A stretch of DNA of 64,000 bases, from positions 2,728,001-2,792,000 of the forward strand of contig NZ_CP013926.1 in assembly GCF_001562115.1 (NCBI RefSeq). The letters are read 5' to 3'. Below, piece after piece: positions 47,055 through 56,193 of the stretch. Origin of the DNA: Alteromonas stellipolaris. Its GTDB lineage: Bacteria; Pseudomonadota; Gammaproteobacteria; Enterobacterales; Alteromonadaceae. Made by a program: the position numbers and the translations under genes. The notes under the pieces were generated by a model. The model was given only the letters and a program-made list of their open reading frames with translations. It made no database searches and was not told where the DNA came from. Within the stretch, counting starts at the first letter, position 1. Every line of letters begins with the position of its first letter.

Positions 47055-48014
47055 TTACTCGTAGCGTTTTTCTTCGCTAATATACCCTGGTGCAATAGCA
47101 AGATTATCGGTATTTTCCAGCGTTTCTTGATTTCGCAACCACAGTTGGTATTCACCCGTTCGCAGACTGGCATGTTTAGTACAATCTACATTCCACCGGC
47201 GAAGTAGATACCCTGCCATAGCGGCCCGTACTTCAAGCTGAAGTACTCCTTCTTCCATACCATAATCGAGCTCAATGGCAGTAGGATGGTTTATATTTTT
47301 CGGGTGCGGCACTACTTCTAAGGCTATTTTTCGCTGCCATGCCTCATCGGCCAGGCTCTGTTCGCTCAACGCAGGGTCGGCCTTTAGGGTAACTTTACTA
47401 ATACGGGTTAGCACGAAATCCCTGAAGCTTCCGGTTTTTCTATCAAACGCACGCACGTGCCAACGCTGGCCATTATCTACAATGCTATGGGGCACCAATT
47501 CTCGCGCGCCCGAACCACTTGAAAGCGATGTATAAATAACACTCACCGCTTTGTTACTAACGATGGCTTGTACTAATTTTGCCACCACATAAATGTCAGG
47601 CACATTTAACGACGATGCACTTTCTACTGGAAAATGAATATCACCTATAGCATCGAAACCGTCTGATATATCGTTCGCCAACTTCACCAAGGTTCTACGA
47701 GGATCGTGCTCGAACAAAGGTACAAAAGTATCGGTTTGAAAGTAACGCTTATCTCTTGCGTCATAGGTAAGATTATTTGGCGCTAGCACTTTATACAAAC
47801 TGAAATCGCGAGAGCCCGCAGACAAGCCCACTTCAAAGCGGCCAATAAGATCTTGGCGATAAATCGCCCCTTTAAACAACAAACAAAAATCGATATAAGC
47901 CAACCGCTGGCGCTGAGCAAAGCTGACAGTATCAAGACTTGCGTTTTCTGAAGGAGAAGCATCGTTAAGGCCGAATTTTCGCCCTTCATTACCTAGCATT
48001 TGGGTGGCAGACAT
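47055..48014 (-). CDS. WYL-domain transcriptional regulator, BrxR/CapW-like
   Basis: 319 residues. The N-terminal winged helix (about 33-100: RQRLAYIDFCLLFKGAIYRQDLIGRF, SAGSRDFSLYKVLAPNNLTYDARDKRY, in pieces) matches the start of BrxR/CapW-type regulators, which bind DNA as dimers. A WYL domain follows (about 140-210: IYTSLSSGSGARELVPHSIVDNGQRWHVRAFDR, in pieces), with the residues proposed to bind nucleotide ligands, and a C-terminal WCX-like region. These regulators often control phage-defence genes, but none is adjacent here. The ribosome-binding site is weak. Confidence 0.85.
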   Translation of the reverse strand: MSATQMLGNEGRKFGLNDASPSENASLDTVSFAQRQRLAYIDFCLLFKGAIYRQDLIGRFEVGLSAGSRDFSLYKVLAPNNLTYDARDKRYFQTDTFVPLFEHDPRRTLVKLANDISDGFDAIGDIHFPVESASSLNVPDIYVVAKLVQAIVSNKAVSVIYTSLSSGSGARELVPHSIVDNGQRWHVRAFDRKTGSFRDFVLTRISKVTLKADPALSEQSLADEAWQRKIALEVVPHPKNINHPTAIELDYGMEEGVLQLEVRAAMAGYLLRRWNVDCTKHASLRTGEYQLWLRNQETLENTDNLAIAPGYISEEKRYE

Positions 48015-48143
48015 AACATTTCCATATAACTGTATTTTTAACCAGTGTGGTTTATTTCAAGCTGGTTGTAAATAGAAATTTTATCGTATGCGCTGCTGGT
48101 AGCCTGAACGAGAAGCTTGAGATGATTTCGCGAGTTTAAAATA

Positions 48144-48175
48144 TAAAAAACCCAGCAGATGCTGGGTTTTTATTA
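48144..48175 (-). terminator. Terminator after the PEP-CTERM-like gene
   Basis: AAACCCAGC / GCTGGGTTT stem with a 4-base loop and T-run on the minus strand (A-run on the plus strand). Confidence 0.88.
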
Positions 48176-48223
48176 AAACGCTTTGTAAAAAGCCTTTTTC
48201 ACTTTATCGCAAGGATATCTCGA

Positions 48224-48811
48224 TTAGCGACGAGCCTTAACGCGCGATACCATCATACCGAAGCAAGCAAGTAGTGCTAAAACACCTGTGCTTGGCGCTG
48301 GTACTGAGGTCGCTTCAACAGAAAACTCTGTTGAAGCAGTTGATACCGGCGTTCCTACAAATGAACCAAACTCACTCACACTAGCTGTAAGCCCGAAAAG
48401 CGCATCTGAAACGCTGCTTAAAGCGGTAAATTCAAGCGAGAAAAGTTCGAAAGACGTTAGTCCTGCTTGAAGGGTAAAAACACTAGGGGTAAAGGCAGCC
48501 GATTGTATAGAGTATACGCCGAAGCCTACAGGCAAAAGAGCGCTTAAAGCCCCTGCCCCTAATTTATCACCAAACATAATTGAACCATCATTGTATGAAA
48601 GGCTTGTAGCATCTGCCATCAATGACATGACAAAACCACCAATAAATGGTTGTGCCAGATTACTACCTTGTAATTCGACGATATCAATCCAAACATTGGC
48701 GGTTATGGTATCACCCACGTTATACGATGCTTGATCAGTGCTGATGTTAATAATCGCTGCTTGAGCACTAAAACCAACTAGCGCAAATAAACCGATAATA
48801 AATTTTTTCAT
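48224..48811 (-). CDS. Exported protein with PEP-CTERM-like sorting tail
   Basis: 195 residues. Signal peptide ending at AQAA (about residue 19). The body is a beta-rich cohesin-like or Ig-like domain (INISTDQASYNVGDTITANVWID). The C-terminal tail VPAPSTGVLALLACFGMMV...RVKARR has the plan of a PEP-CTERM signal (short motif, hydrophobic helix, basic end), but reads PAPS where PEPS is usual. Exosortase would be needed to process it, and none is in the window. It is 15 bases downstream of the giant nuclease gene on the same strand, so it is probably cotranscribed with it. Confidence 0.82.
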   Translation of the reverse strand: MKKFIIGLFALVGFSAQAAIINISTDQASYNVGDTITANVWIDIVELQGSNLAQPFIGGFVMSLMADATSLSYNDGSIMFGDKLGAGALSALLPVGFGVYSIQSAAFTPSVFTLQAGLTSFELFSLEFTALSSVSDALFGLTASVSEFGSFVGTPVSTASTEFSVEATSVPAPSTGVLALLACFGMMVSRVKARR

Positions 48812-48825
48812 TTTTTAATTCCTAC

Positions 48826-51800
48826 TTATTCTACTGCACAACCAGCGCGGGTACACATGGCCATCAAGGCATTAAGGTCAAAGAAGTTAACCATGCCATC
48901 GTTGTTAAAATCATTCGCCAAATCGCTCGCACCACCTGATAAGAACAAGCCATAGAACGCCATAATGTCGTTGTAATCTACGTCGTTGTCGCCATCAAAA
49001 TCACCAGGTTGAACTGCATCTGGGAAGTTAAGTACTACCAAAACTGGGTCGTGGTCTGAAGAGCGGTATGCATCAGCGCCGTAATAATCAGTGATTTGCG
49101 CGTCAGTTTTGTACTCTTCGTTGTAGTCAAATACACGTGGCTCATCTGAGTTAATGTGCCACACCGTCGCATCAACTACATATTGAGTTAAGCTAGGGCT
49201 TGATAGTGCGTGATCTAGGTAACCTAGCTCACCATCAAAGGTATATGAGTATGCCGAGTCGCCACCAAAAGAGTTAACTAGGTTGGTATATCCTGCACTT
49301 TCAAGGGCCAAAATAGGCTCTTCTGCTGCATACGCGTTTAAGTCACCCATAATTAATAAGCGGTCAGATAAGGTATCGCTATTGTTTTCTACAATGGCAA
49401 CCAAACCGTTTGCAGCATCGGTACGCAATGCGTTCCAACAGCCTTGACCATCACCTGAATCGGCGTTATCACCGGTAGCGCTAGAGCAGCTTCCTTTCGA
49501 TTTAAAGTGGTTTACGGCAAGAGTGAATGCTTCACCGTTGGCGTTCACTGTAAATGATTGAAGAAGCGGCTGGCGGTTACCGAAGTCAAACGGTGATTCA
49601 GAAGACGTTACTGCATTACCAAATGGCGTTACTACCGCAGGCTTATAAATCATGCCTACGGCAATTTCGTCAGTACCTAATGCTTCACTAATTGACACAT
49701 AGCTATAAACATCGCCGCCCATTTCAGCATTCACCGCAGCGGTTAGCGTTGCAATGGCAGAATCTTCACCGTGCCCGTCATTTTCAACTTCTACAAGTCC
49801 AACAACATCTGCATCCATTGCTGCTAATGCTGCTACAATTTTCGCTTCTTGGCGTACCAATTCGAACTCATTGGTGGCACCACGAGATGTTGGGAAGTCT
49901 GGTCCGTTGAAATAGTTAAGTACGTTAAAGCTTGCCACTTTTACATCGCCGGTTAAACCGATTAATGGGTAAGCTGTTCGTGCATTAGTGCGCACTAACT
50001 CTAGGTCGGTTACAGGCAATAATTGGTACTCGCCAAATGAGTAATGCATTACACCTGTTAGGTTTTCAACTGTATCGCCTAGGCGAAGTGGATTGGAGTG
50101 AGTTAACCCACCTACAGGGAATGGAATACCATCTAAGTTTTGGCTGTTAGATGCATCATCAACTAACAGTGTATTGAGGGCATTTTGTTCCGCTAACGCT
50201 ATAGCTTCAGCTGTGCCCGCAGGATATTGGTTGGTAGGGATCATTACGCGTTCAGAACCCACGTTAAACTGACCATAACGACCAAGGTTGTACACATCAT
50301 TCACTAACAAAGACTGTGTAAAGGTAATTTGCATCCCTTCATAGGCTTCAAGGTTAGTATCAGCATTAAATGGCATGCTAAGTTCGGTGTATAACACACT
50401 GCCGCCCGCACTTAGCACTTCGACGTCACCCGATAATACAAACTCAGTCAAGTCGTTATACTCAACCACATCACCTTGTATGCGCACTACATCACCTACC
50501 GCAGGGTAAGTTTCAAGCGAGGTTGCATACACAAACACACCTTCAGATGTTACATCGTTACCATCAGAATCAGCCGCTTCTTCCTGAACGAAGAAACCAG
50601 ATAAGTCTTCAGCTACTTTGGTCACAACCGCTTCAATAATCACAGTTGTGTCAGCTAATGGTGAAGCATCACCTTCGCCCTGTAGTTCACTGATAAGAAC
50701 CAATTCAACCGTTGGGTCTACTGGGTCTACTGGGTCTGTAGGGTCAGTTGGGTCGGTTGGGTCGGTTGGATCTGTAGGGTCTGTAGGATCTACAACACTG
50801 CCGTTGTGAGCACCAAAATAGTCATAGGTATTTTGGCTGTAGCTATCCCACTCACTGTCTGCATCGAAAGCTGCGTTACGTGTCGCATTACCTTCCGTAA
50901 TTGAAGCTTTACGTACTAGGGTTACATCTTTACCCCAGTTAGTTTTTACCCCAAACGTACCCACAGCATCAATGGTTACATCGCCGTAACTCAGCTCAAT
51001 GTAATCATCACCATTAAAGTTCATCACAAAGCTACTTATTGTTGAGCCAGCGGTCAGCGCGTCATCAGCACTAGCATGACTGAAGGTAGCTACTGCACCA
51101 GAGGCTAACATACCGGTGAGCTCTAATACCTTTTCATCATCTACACTGGTATCGCCGTTTGAAAGCAGTTTAAGCTTATAATTGCTTAAATCTACGGTCT
51201 CAGTAGAACCGTTGTAAATCTCAATAGCTTTATTGAAGCTGCTGCCTTCAATATATTCTGAAATAAATACTGCATGACCTGAGCCTGTACTTCCGTCGGT
51301 TGTATCACCGTCTGAGCCGCCTGTATCACCACCGTCTGAACCATCTGTGTCACCGCCATCTGAATCGCCAGCATCTGAGCCATCACAACTTTCATTGAAG
51401 ATTAGTGAAGCAAGCTCAGGCTTATCAATAAACGGGTTACGGTTACCTTGGAATTCGAAAACCTTACTGTTTCGTTCTTCCTCGAATTCATCTACTGGAT
51501 CGCTTTCATGCCACTGCAACAATACGCAAAGTTTACCGTGTGCGGCTTCATCTGTGCTGGTTAAACGGTCAACCAACACCAAATCATCTTCCGACTCGCT
51601 GGTATCGCTGCCATCGTAACGTACGTCCATATAGAACATAGCACGCGCTACATCACCCTTCACTGAATCACGAGGTTCAAAAGAGTCACTATCAATGCTG
51701 TTTTCTGGCGCTTCAGATAGTGCACCATCACTGAAATCAAAGTCTAAATTACCGCGAGAACCATTCACCGAAATATCGGTTGGTCGAAGATGATGAATAT

Positions 51801-52863
51801 CGGTATAAGCAGCAAGACTATTACTAGAGAAACCATGGCTGTTAGCCCAAACGTGTTCTCTATTCCAGTTATCTTGGTTGCTACTTTGCGTACCGCTACC
51901 GTTACTAAATTTAGCTAACGATGTCCCCATGTAAAACAATACAACATTATCTGGGTTGGCAGGGTCTTGGTCAGTATCGGTAAGGGCTGTCCACGCTTCT
52001 GAATAAGAAAGCTGATGGTGGTCTAGCGAGATAATATTCTGTGCCAGCGCTTTGAGTGTTTCAGCGCTTTCATTGTTCGTTATTGCGGTATCAAGCTGTG
52101 CATAATAATCAGCTTCAACGTATTCGCTGGGTAATTTAACCGCCGTTAAGTCAGGGCAGTTGAAGCAAGTTTCAGTTAAAGTACGAAGTGTGTCCTCAGA
52201 TACTTCACCATCATCGCCGCCTTCATCGCCACCACCGTCTTCGCCAGTTGAGCCTGATAAAACAACACTGTTTACCAGGTGAGATTCTGTCCCAGCATTG
52301 TTCTTCATTGCTAGTTTTATTTGAACCGTGCTTGCATCAGGAATAGCAGAATTAACGGTTACACTAGTGTAATCATCTATAAGGGTGTGAATATCTGATC
52401 CCAGCGCATTGGTGACTAAGACAAACTCTCCGCCATCAATTGAGTACATCACATCGACATAATCTAAGTCTTCTTGCGTACCACTTTCTGATACTTCGAC
52501 ATCAAGCTGCAAATCCGTTAAGCCGTTTACAACAATAACCTCAGACAACCATACGGTATCGCCATCTACGTCGCGAGCACTTAGCTGGCCATTATCGACT
52601 TTAAACCAATCTGATGTTGCAGATAAATCAGCATCTGAAACATCAATACTCCAGCGTGATACGCCATCCATATCGATAGTAACACTGTCGCCCCCAACGG
52701 CTCCCTTACCGTCTAATGCGGCTGCGTCGAAGTTCTCTTCCCAAATTACATCTGATAAAGCGTTAAAAGAAAGTGGCAGAGTTAACACACTACCTAATAT
52801 TAATTTTACGCACAAAGCTGACTTACTCAGCTTCGCTCGCCCTTGTTTACCCAGTTCCGCCAT
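48826..52863 (-). CDS. Giant secreted protein with two nuclease domains (EndA-type plus ExeM-type)
   Basis: 1345 residues from the ATG at 52863; a GTG 15 bases upstream is possible. A long basic N terminus and signal helix (about 20-40) are followed by a beta-rich domain (40-205). Endonuclease I domain comes next (about 225-480: NREHVWANSHGF near 332, DIHHLRPTD, SRGNLDFD), then an Asp/Gly linker, a lamin-tail domain (about 527-670: VFISEYIEGSSFNKAIEIYNG), a DPT/DPV repeat linker (691-717), an OB-like region, an EEP nuclease of ExeM/NucH type (about 970-1275: FNVLNYFNG, VGLVEVEN, MGDLNAY, SSDHDPV), and two EF-hand/dockerin-like loops at the C terminus (DFDGDNDVDYND, DFNNDGMVNFFD). Likely role: extracellular DNA breakdown. 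Confidence 0.9.
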   Translation of the reverse strand: MAELGKQGRAKLSKSALCVKLILGSVLTLPLSFNALSDVIWEENFDAAALDGKGAVGGDSVTIDMDGVSRWSIDVSDADLSATSDWFKVDNGQLSARDVDGDTVWLSEVIVVNGLTDLQLDVEVSESGTQEDLDYVDVMYSIDGGEFVLVTNALGSDIHTLIDDYTSVTVNSAIPDASTVQIKLAMKNNAGTESHLVNSVVLSGSTGEDGGGDEGGDDGEVSEDTLRTLTETCFNCPDLTAVKLPSEYVEADYYAQLDTAITNNESAETLKALAQNIISLDHHQLSYSEAWTALTDTDQDPANPDNVVLFYMGTSLAKFSNGSGTQSSNQDNWNREHVWANSHGFSSNSLAAYTDIHHLRPTDISVNGSRGNLDFDFSDGALSEAPENSIDSDSFEPRDSVKGDVARAMFYMDVRYDGSDTSESEDDLVLVDRLTSTDEAAHGKLCVLLQWHESDPVDEFEEERNSKVFEFQGNRNPFIDKPELASLIFNESCDGSDAGDSDGGDTDGSDGGDTGGSDGDTTDGSTGSGHAVFISEYIEGSSFNKAIEIYNGSTETVDLSNYKLKLLSNGDTSVDDEKVLELTGMLASGAVATFSHASADDALTAGSTISSFVMNFNGDDYIELSYGDVTIDAVGTFGVKTNWGKDVTLVRKASITEGNATRNAAFDADSEWDSYSQNTYDYFGAHNGSVVDPTDPTDPTDPTDPTDPTDPVDPVDPTVELVLISELQGEGDASPLADTTVIIEAVVTKVAEDLSGFFVQEEAADSDGNDVTSEGVFVYATSLETYPAVGDVVRIQGDVVEYNDLTEFVLSGDVEVLSAGGSVLYTELSMPFNADTNLEAYEGMQITFTQSLLVNDVYNLGRYGQFNVGSERVMIPTNQYPAGTAEAIALAEQNALNTLLVDDASNSQNLDGIPFPVGGLTHSNPLRLGDTVENLTGVMHYSFGEYQLLPVTDLELVRTNARTAYPLIGLTGDVKVASFNVLNYFNGPDFPTSRGATNEFELVRQEAKIVAALAAMDADVVGLVEVENDGHGEDSAIATLTAAVNAEMGGDVYSYVSISEALGTDEIAVGMIYKPAVVTPFGNAVTSSESPFDFGNRQPLLQSFTVNANGEAFTLAVNHFKSKGSCSSATGDNADSGDGQGCWNALRTDAANGLVAIVENNSDTLSDRLLIMGDLNAYAAEEPILALESAGYTNLVNSFGGDSAYSYTFDGELGYLDHALSSPSLTQYVVDATVWHINSDEPRVFDYNEEYKTDAQITDYYGADAYRSSDHDPVLVVLNFPDAVQPGDFDGDNDVDYNDIMAFYGLFLSGGASDLANDFNNDGMVNFFDLNALMAMCTRAGCAVE
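50711..50791 (-). repeat. 9-bp tandem repeat encoding the (DPT/DPV)9 linker
   Basis: Nine 9-bp units within the nuclease gene encode Asp-Pro-Thr/Val triplets. The units differ mainly at silent positions, so selection acts on the protein linker. The copy number may vary between strains by slippage. Confidence 0.85.
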
Positions 52864-53209
52864 GTTGTTATCGTCCACTTTTTTTAGGAACGTATAAAAT
52901 TATATACTTGCGTATACACAGCAAGAACTTGTGCAAAATAATATCATTTTTTTATTTAGCAATGAAAATCATAAACTTACGCTGTTTAAATAAGTTTATT
53001 TTTTGTTTAACTCAAGTGTACTTTGGTACAGGTAAAACTAAGTGTGCAAATTTTGTGTAAAAAAAGGGGTTGTCACAAAAATGACGCTTAATCCGCTTCT
53101 TTATGACATTTTGAAGTATAAAATAAAAAAGAGGCTGCCGGATGGCAGCCTCTTGCGTCGAATTACAGTAATACTGTTGATTTGTAAAGATATTACTTAA
53201 ATCTTATAT
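52864..53209. other. Intergenic region nuclease-aminopeptidase
   Basis: 346 bases, AT-rich promoter region for the nuclease gene. Apart from the terminator of the aminopeptidase gene at 53126-53153, nothing else was seen. Confidence 0.6.
53126..53153 (-). terminator. Terminator after the M1 aminopeptidase gene
   Basis: AAGAGGCTGCC / GGCAGCCTCTT stem with a 4-base loop; T-run on the minus strand. Confidence 0.9.
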
Positions 53210-55780
53210 TTACTCGCCGTATTTGGCTAAGAATTTATTAAAGTCTTCTTGGTATGTCGCTTTTAAACGCAAACACTGTTTCGATTCATCCAACATAATG
53301 TCGAAACTACGGGCCATGCCTTCATGCTTATCTTTGATTGGCTCGTAAAATGCTTTTGCCATGTCTAAGTTTTCAGCACTACAGGTAGTAGACACAAATT
53401 CAGGCATACGCGATACATGGTAATCTGGCATCTTCGCAATCAACGCATCTAGATTTGAGTTTAACCATTTATACAATACGGTTTTAAGCTCTAAGTTGCG
53501 CGAGACTCTTACCAACATATAAAGTGTATTCGCCGGAGTAATGTCGTCGGTTAATGCTAAATCTAGCATTTTGTTTACCGTGGCTTCATCGGTGTAGCGC
53601 ATTGAATAAAGCAAGGTGCGTTTAACATTAGGAAGTTGTGCTTTTTTAAATGCAGCTACCAATGTTTCGTATAGCTCTTCTTCACTATGCTTCGTGGTTA
53701 CTCCTATTGCGGTACCGGCAATGCCTGCTGGAACGGCACTGCTATCTTTAATGTACTGCTTAGCAATCGATTCACTTTGCTTAATCAAGGTTTCGTTGTT
53801 TGCTCTATTTCCAAGCAGGCTGTAAAGCTGGTTACGTAGGCTAATAACGCTTTCCGATTCATCGCTAGTTTGCTGAAGCGTAAGTTCGTTTAGCAAAGGC
53901 AAGTACTCTTGATTCAACAATGCAGCATAATTTGCTTTATTGTCGTCGTTAACTAAGTAATCAAACTCAGCCAAAACACCTACCGCAGCACGTTTAACAA
54001 CAGGGTCGTTATCTTTCGCCAAGGCATTTAATACTGGCATTATGCTATCAATGTTAACTTTACCCGCGTTAAGCAATGCTTGCATATTATAAAGCACGTT
54101 TTTCTTTTCGCGGTTGTTAAGTACATCCAAATCGCCAAGCAAGTTATCAAGTTGCTTACTTGTAATTGCCCAGCGGAAATAGCCTGTGGCGTTATCGTTA
54201 GGGAAAACCCAGTCAGCTTCAGCAAGTTGAGGCAATTGAGTTTTGGCTTTATCAATAAACACCACTTCCTGCTTTATTGCACCGTTTACTTTATAAGTAA
54301 GTTTAAGCGGCACGGCCCAAGTTTGTGCATCTACGGTTGCGCCCGCGTAATGGAAACGTTCCTGCGTAATAGTACCTTTATCGTCTATAGAGATAAGTGG
54401 GTAAGCAGGTTGTTCTAAGTAAGCTTTCATCATGGCGCTTAGATTAATGTCTGATACACCATCAAGCGCAGCCCACAAATCATCAGCAACCGTATTGCCC
54501 CACGCATGGGTGTTCATATAGTTACGCACACCTTCACGAAACTTTTCAGTACCAATTAACGACTCTATCATCTGCAAAATAGACTCGCCTTTTGAGTAGT
54601 TCAGCCCCAAGCCATCCATAACATCGGGTTGAATACGCACTACTTTTTTAACCGGTTTAACCGTAGGGCTAGCGTCGGCACCAAACGCAGACTCTTGCAC
54701 AATACGATCGGCAAAATTAAGCTCTGGATAGAGTTCCATCATGGTGTAGCTTGCCGCCCACGAGGCAAATGCTTCGTTTAACCATAAATCATCCCACCAT
54801 GCCATGGTCACTAAGTTACCAAACCATTGGTGTGCCAGTTCATGTGCAATAACGTTAAGCGGCCCTTTGCGTTCGGTTAAACCCGGCTCGTCTGCTAGCA
54901 ATAACAAACTGTCGCGGTAAGTAATTAGCCCTACGTTTTCCATCGCACCATGAGTGAAGTTAGGTACAGCGACAAAATCGAGCTTTTTGTAAGGGTATTT
55001 AATATCGAAAAAGTCTTCTAGCGTGGCTAAAATTTCAGGGGTGTGCTTCACCACAAACTTAGTTTTGTCTGCATAGCCTTTAGGTACATAGATTTTACCT
55101 GGTACCGACAAACCTTTTAGTTCAACACTATCAAACGGCCCTACGGTATAAGCAATTAAGTAGGTTGGCATAGGTTTGGTTTTTTCAAACTTAACGGTTT
55201 GCATGCCTTCGCTTACATCATGACTTTCAACCGGCGTATTCGAGACCACCACTTGTTTTTCGGGCGCCGTAATGGTCATTTGGTAAGGTATTTTAAATGC
55301 AGGTTCGTCGAAACTAGGAAATGCTTTACGTGCATGCATATCTTCAAACTGCGTAAAGATGTAATTTGTTTCTTCAAAACGAGACAAATACATGCCATCA
55401 GATGACGTATTCACCTTGCCTTCGAAGTCGATGACTAGGGTGTATTTGCCCGGCGCAATGTCAGCATCAGCCATGCCCCAATTAATATTGTAATCACCTT
55501 GTTCAACATTAAGTGCTATTACGCGCTCATTTTGACGAAGTTCGGCATGAGTAACGGTAAGGTCTTGCTGATAAAAGCCCACTTTTTTCGTGACTGAATT
55601 AACCGTAATGTTAATGCGGGTAGAACCAGAGTAGTTTGGTGCATCAGGATCTAGGGTTAAATGAATGTCTTGAAAGGTTGGCGTAATGGAAGATGGTAAA
55701 CGGTATTCCACATCTTTTGCTAACACTTGAGTCGTTAGCAGCGCCAAAACACAACTAAACAACGTTATGATTCGTCTCAT
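53210..55780 (-). CDS. M1 family metallo-aminopeptidase, exported
   Basis: 856 residues. Signal peptide ending at VLAK (residue 21), so periplasmic or secreted. The exopeptidase motif GAMEN is at 278-282. The zinc site HELAH is at 313-317 with the third ligand E336 (HExxHx18E). The conserved KGESILQMIE and the Tyr of the transition state lie further on. The C-terminal half is the helical ERAP1-like domain. It trims N-terminal residues from peptides, probably for protein nutrition. Monocistronic with its own terminator. Confidence 0.95.
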   Translation of the reverse strand: MRRIITLFSCVLALLTTQVLAKDVEYRLPSSITPTFQDIHLTLDPDAPNYSGSTRINITVNSVTKKVGFYQQDLTVTHAELRQNERVIALNVEQGDYNINWGMADADIAPGKYTLVIDFEGKVNTSSDGMYLSRFEETNYIFTQFEDMHARKAFPSFDEPAFKIPYQMTITAPEKQVVVSNTPVESHDVSEGMQTVKFEKTKPMPTYLIAYTVGPFDSVELKGLSVPGKIYVPKGYADKTKFVVKHTPEILATLEDFFDIKYPYKKLDFVAVPNFTHGAMENVGLITYRDSLLLLADEPGLTERKGPLNVIAHELAHQWFGNLVTMAWWDDLWLNEAFASWAASYTMMELYPELNFADRIVQESAFGADASPTVKPVKKVVRIQPDVMDGLGLNYSKGESILQMIESLIGTEKFREGVRNYMNTHAWGNTVADDLWAALDGVSDINLSAMMKAYLEQPAYPLISIDDKGTITQERFHYAGATVDAQTWAVPLKLTYKVNGAIKQEVVFIDKAKTQLPQLAEADWVFPNDNATGYFRWAITSKQLDNLLGDLDVLNNREKKNVLYNMQALLNAGKVNIDSIMPVLNALAKDNDPVVKRAAVGVLAEFDYLVNDDNKANYAALLNQEYLPLLNELTLQQTSDESESVISLRNQLYSLLGNRANNETLIKQSESIAKQYIKDSSAVPAGIAGTAIGVTTKHSEEELYETLVAAFKKAQLPNVKRTLLYSMRYTDEATVNKMLDLALTDDITPANTLYMLVRVSRNLELKTVLYKWLNSNLDALIAKMPDYHVSRMPEFVSTTCSAENLDMAKAFYEPIKDKHEGMARSFDIMLDESKQCLRLKATYQEDFNKFLAKYGE

Positions 55781-56193
55781 ATCTTATAATTCCATGTAGA
55801 GAGGGGGCCTCTTAAAGAGAGTATTCCCTTTGAAAGAGAGTATTACCCGTAAAAAGGAGCATTGCCCTAAGTATAATCGCGAAGGAGCATAATCAGCTTT
55901 AGCGCGTCACGCAACGTAGGCAGTCGCAAATGATATTTGAAATTGTTACGAAAAATGTCCAGCGCAACAGATAGTTCGTTCAACTTATTAAATTCCTCTT
56001 ACACTTTATATCCCCCGTTTTCTTATGTCTGAATCACAACTTGTCCCCTATTTGAGCAGTTACCTTCAACAAAAAACATAAACTGTATTCACGGTTTTAC
56101 CGATTATTAAGCCACTCAATCGCTGCTAGTCTTTCATTGGCAAGTTAAACACAACTAAAAAATGAATTAACAAACGAATGCGACCAGAGGAAT
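55781..56193. other. Intergenic region aminopeptidase-crotonase
   Basis: 413 bases without a credible gene. AAAGAGAGTATT occurs twice (55814 and 55833), and AAGGAGCAT also occurs twice shortly after. These short direct repeats lie just upstream of the aminopeptidase start. Confidence 0.55.

Noticed and set aside
50711..50791. Regular repeats resembling a small CRISPR or minisatellite
   Set aside because: The units are in frame and encode a Pro/Asp/Thr linker; there are no spacers.
47055..52863. Phage-defence island around the WYL regulator
   Set aside because: The neighbouring nuclease has a signal peptide and is secreted, and no BREX, CBASS or restriction gene is present.
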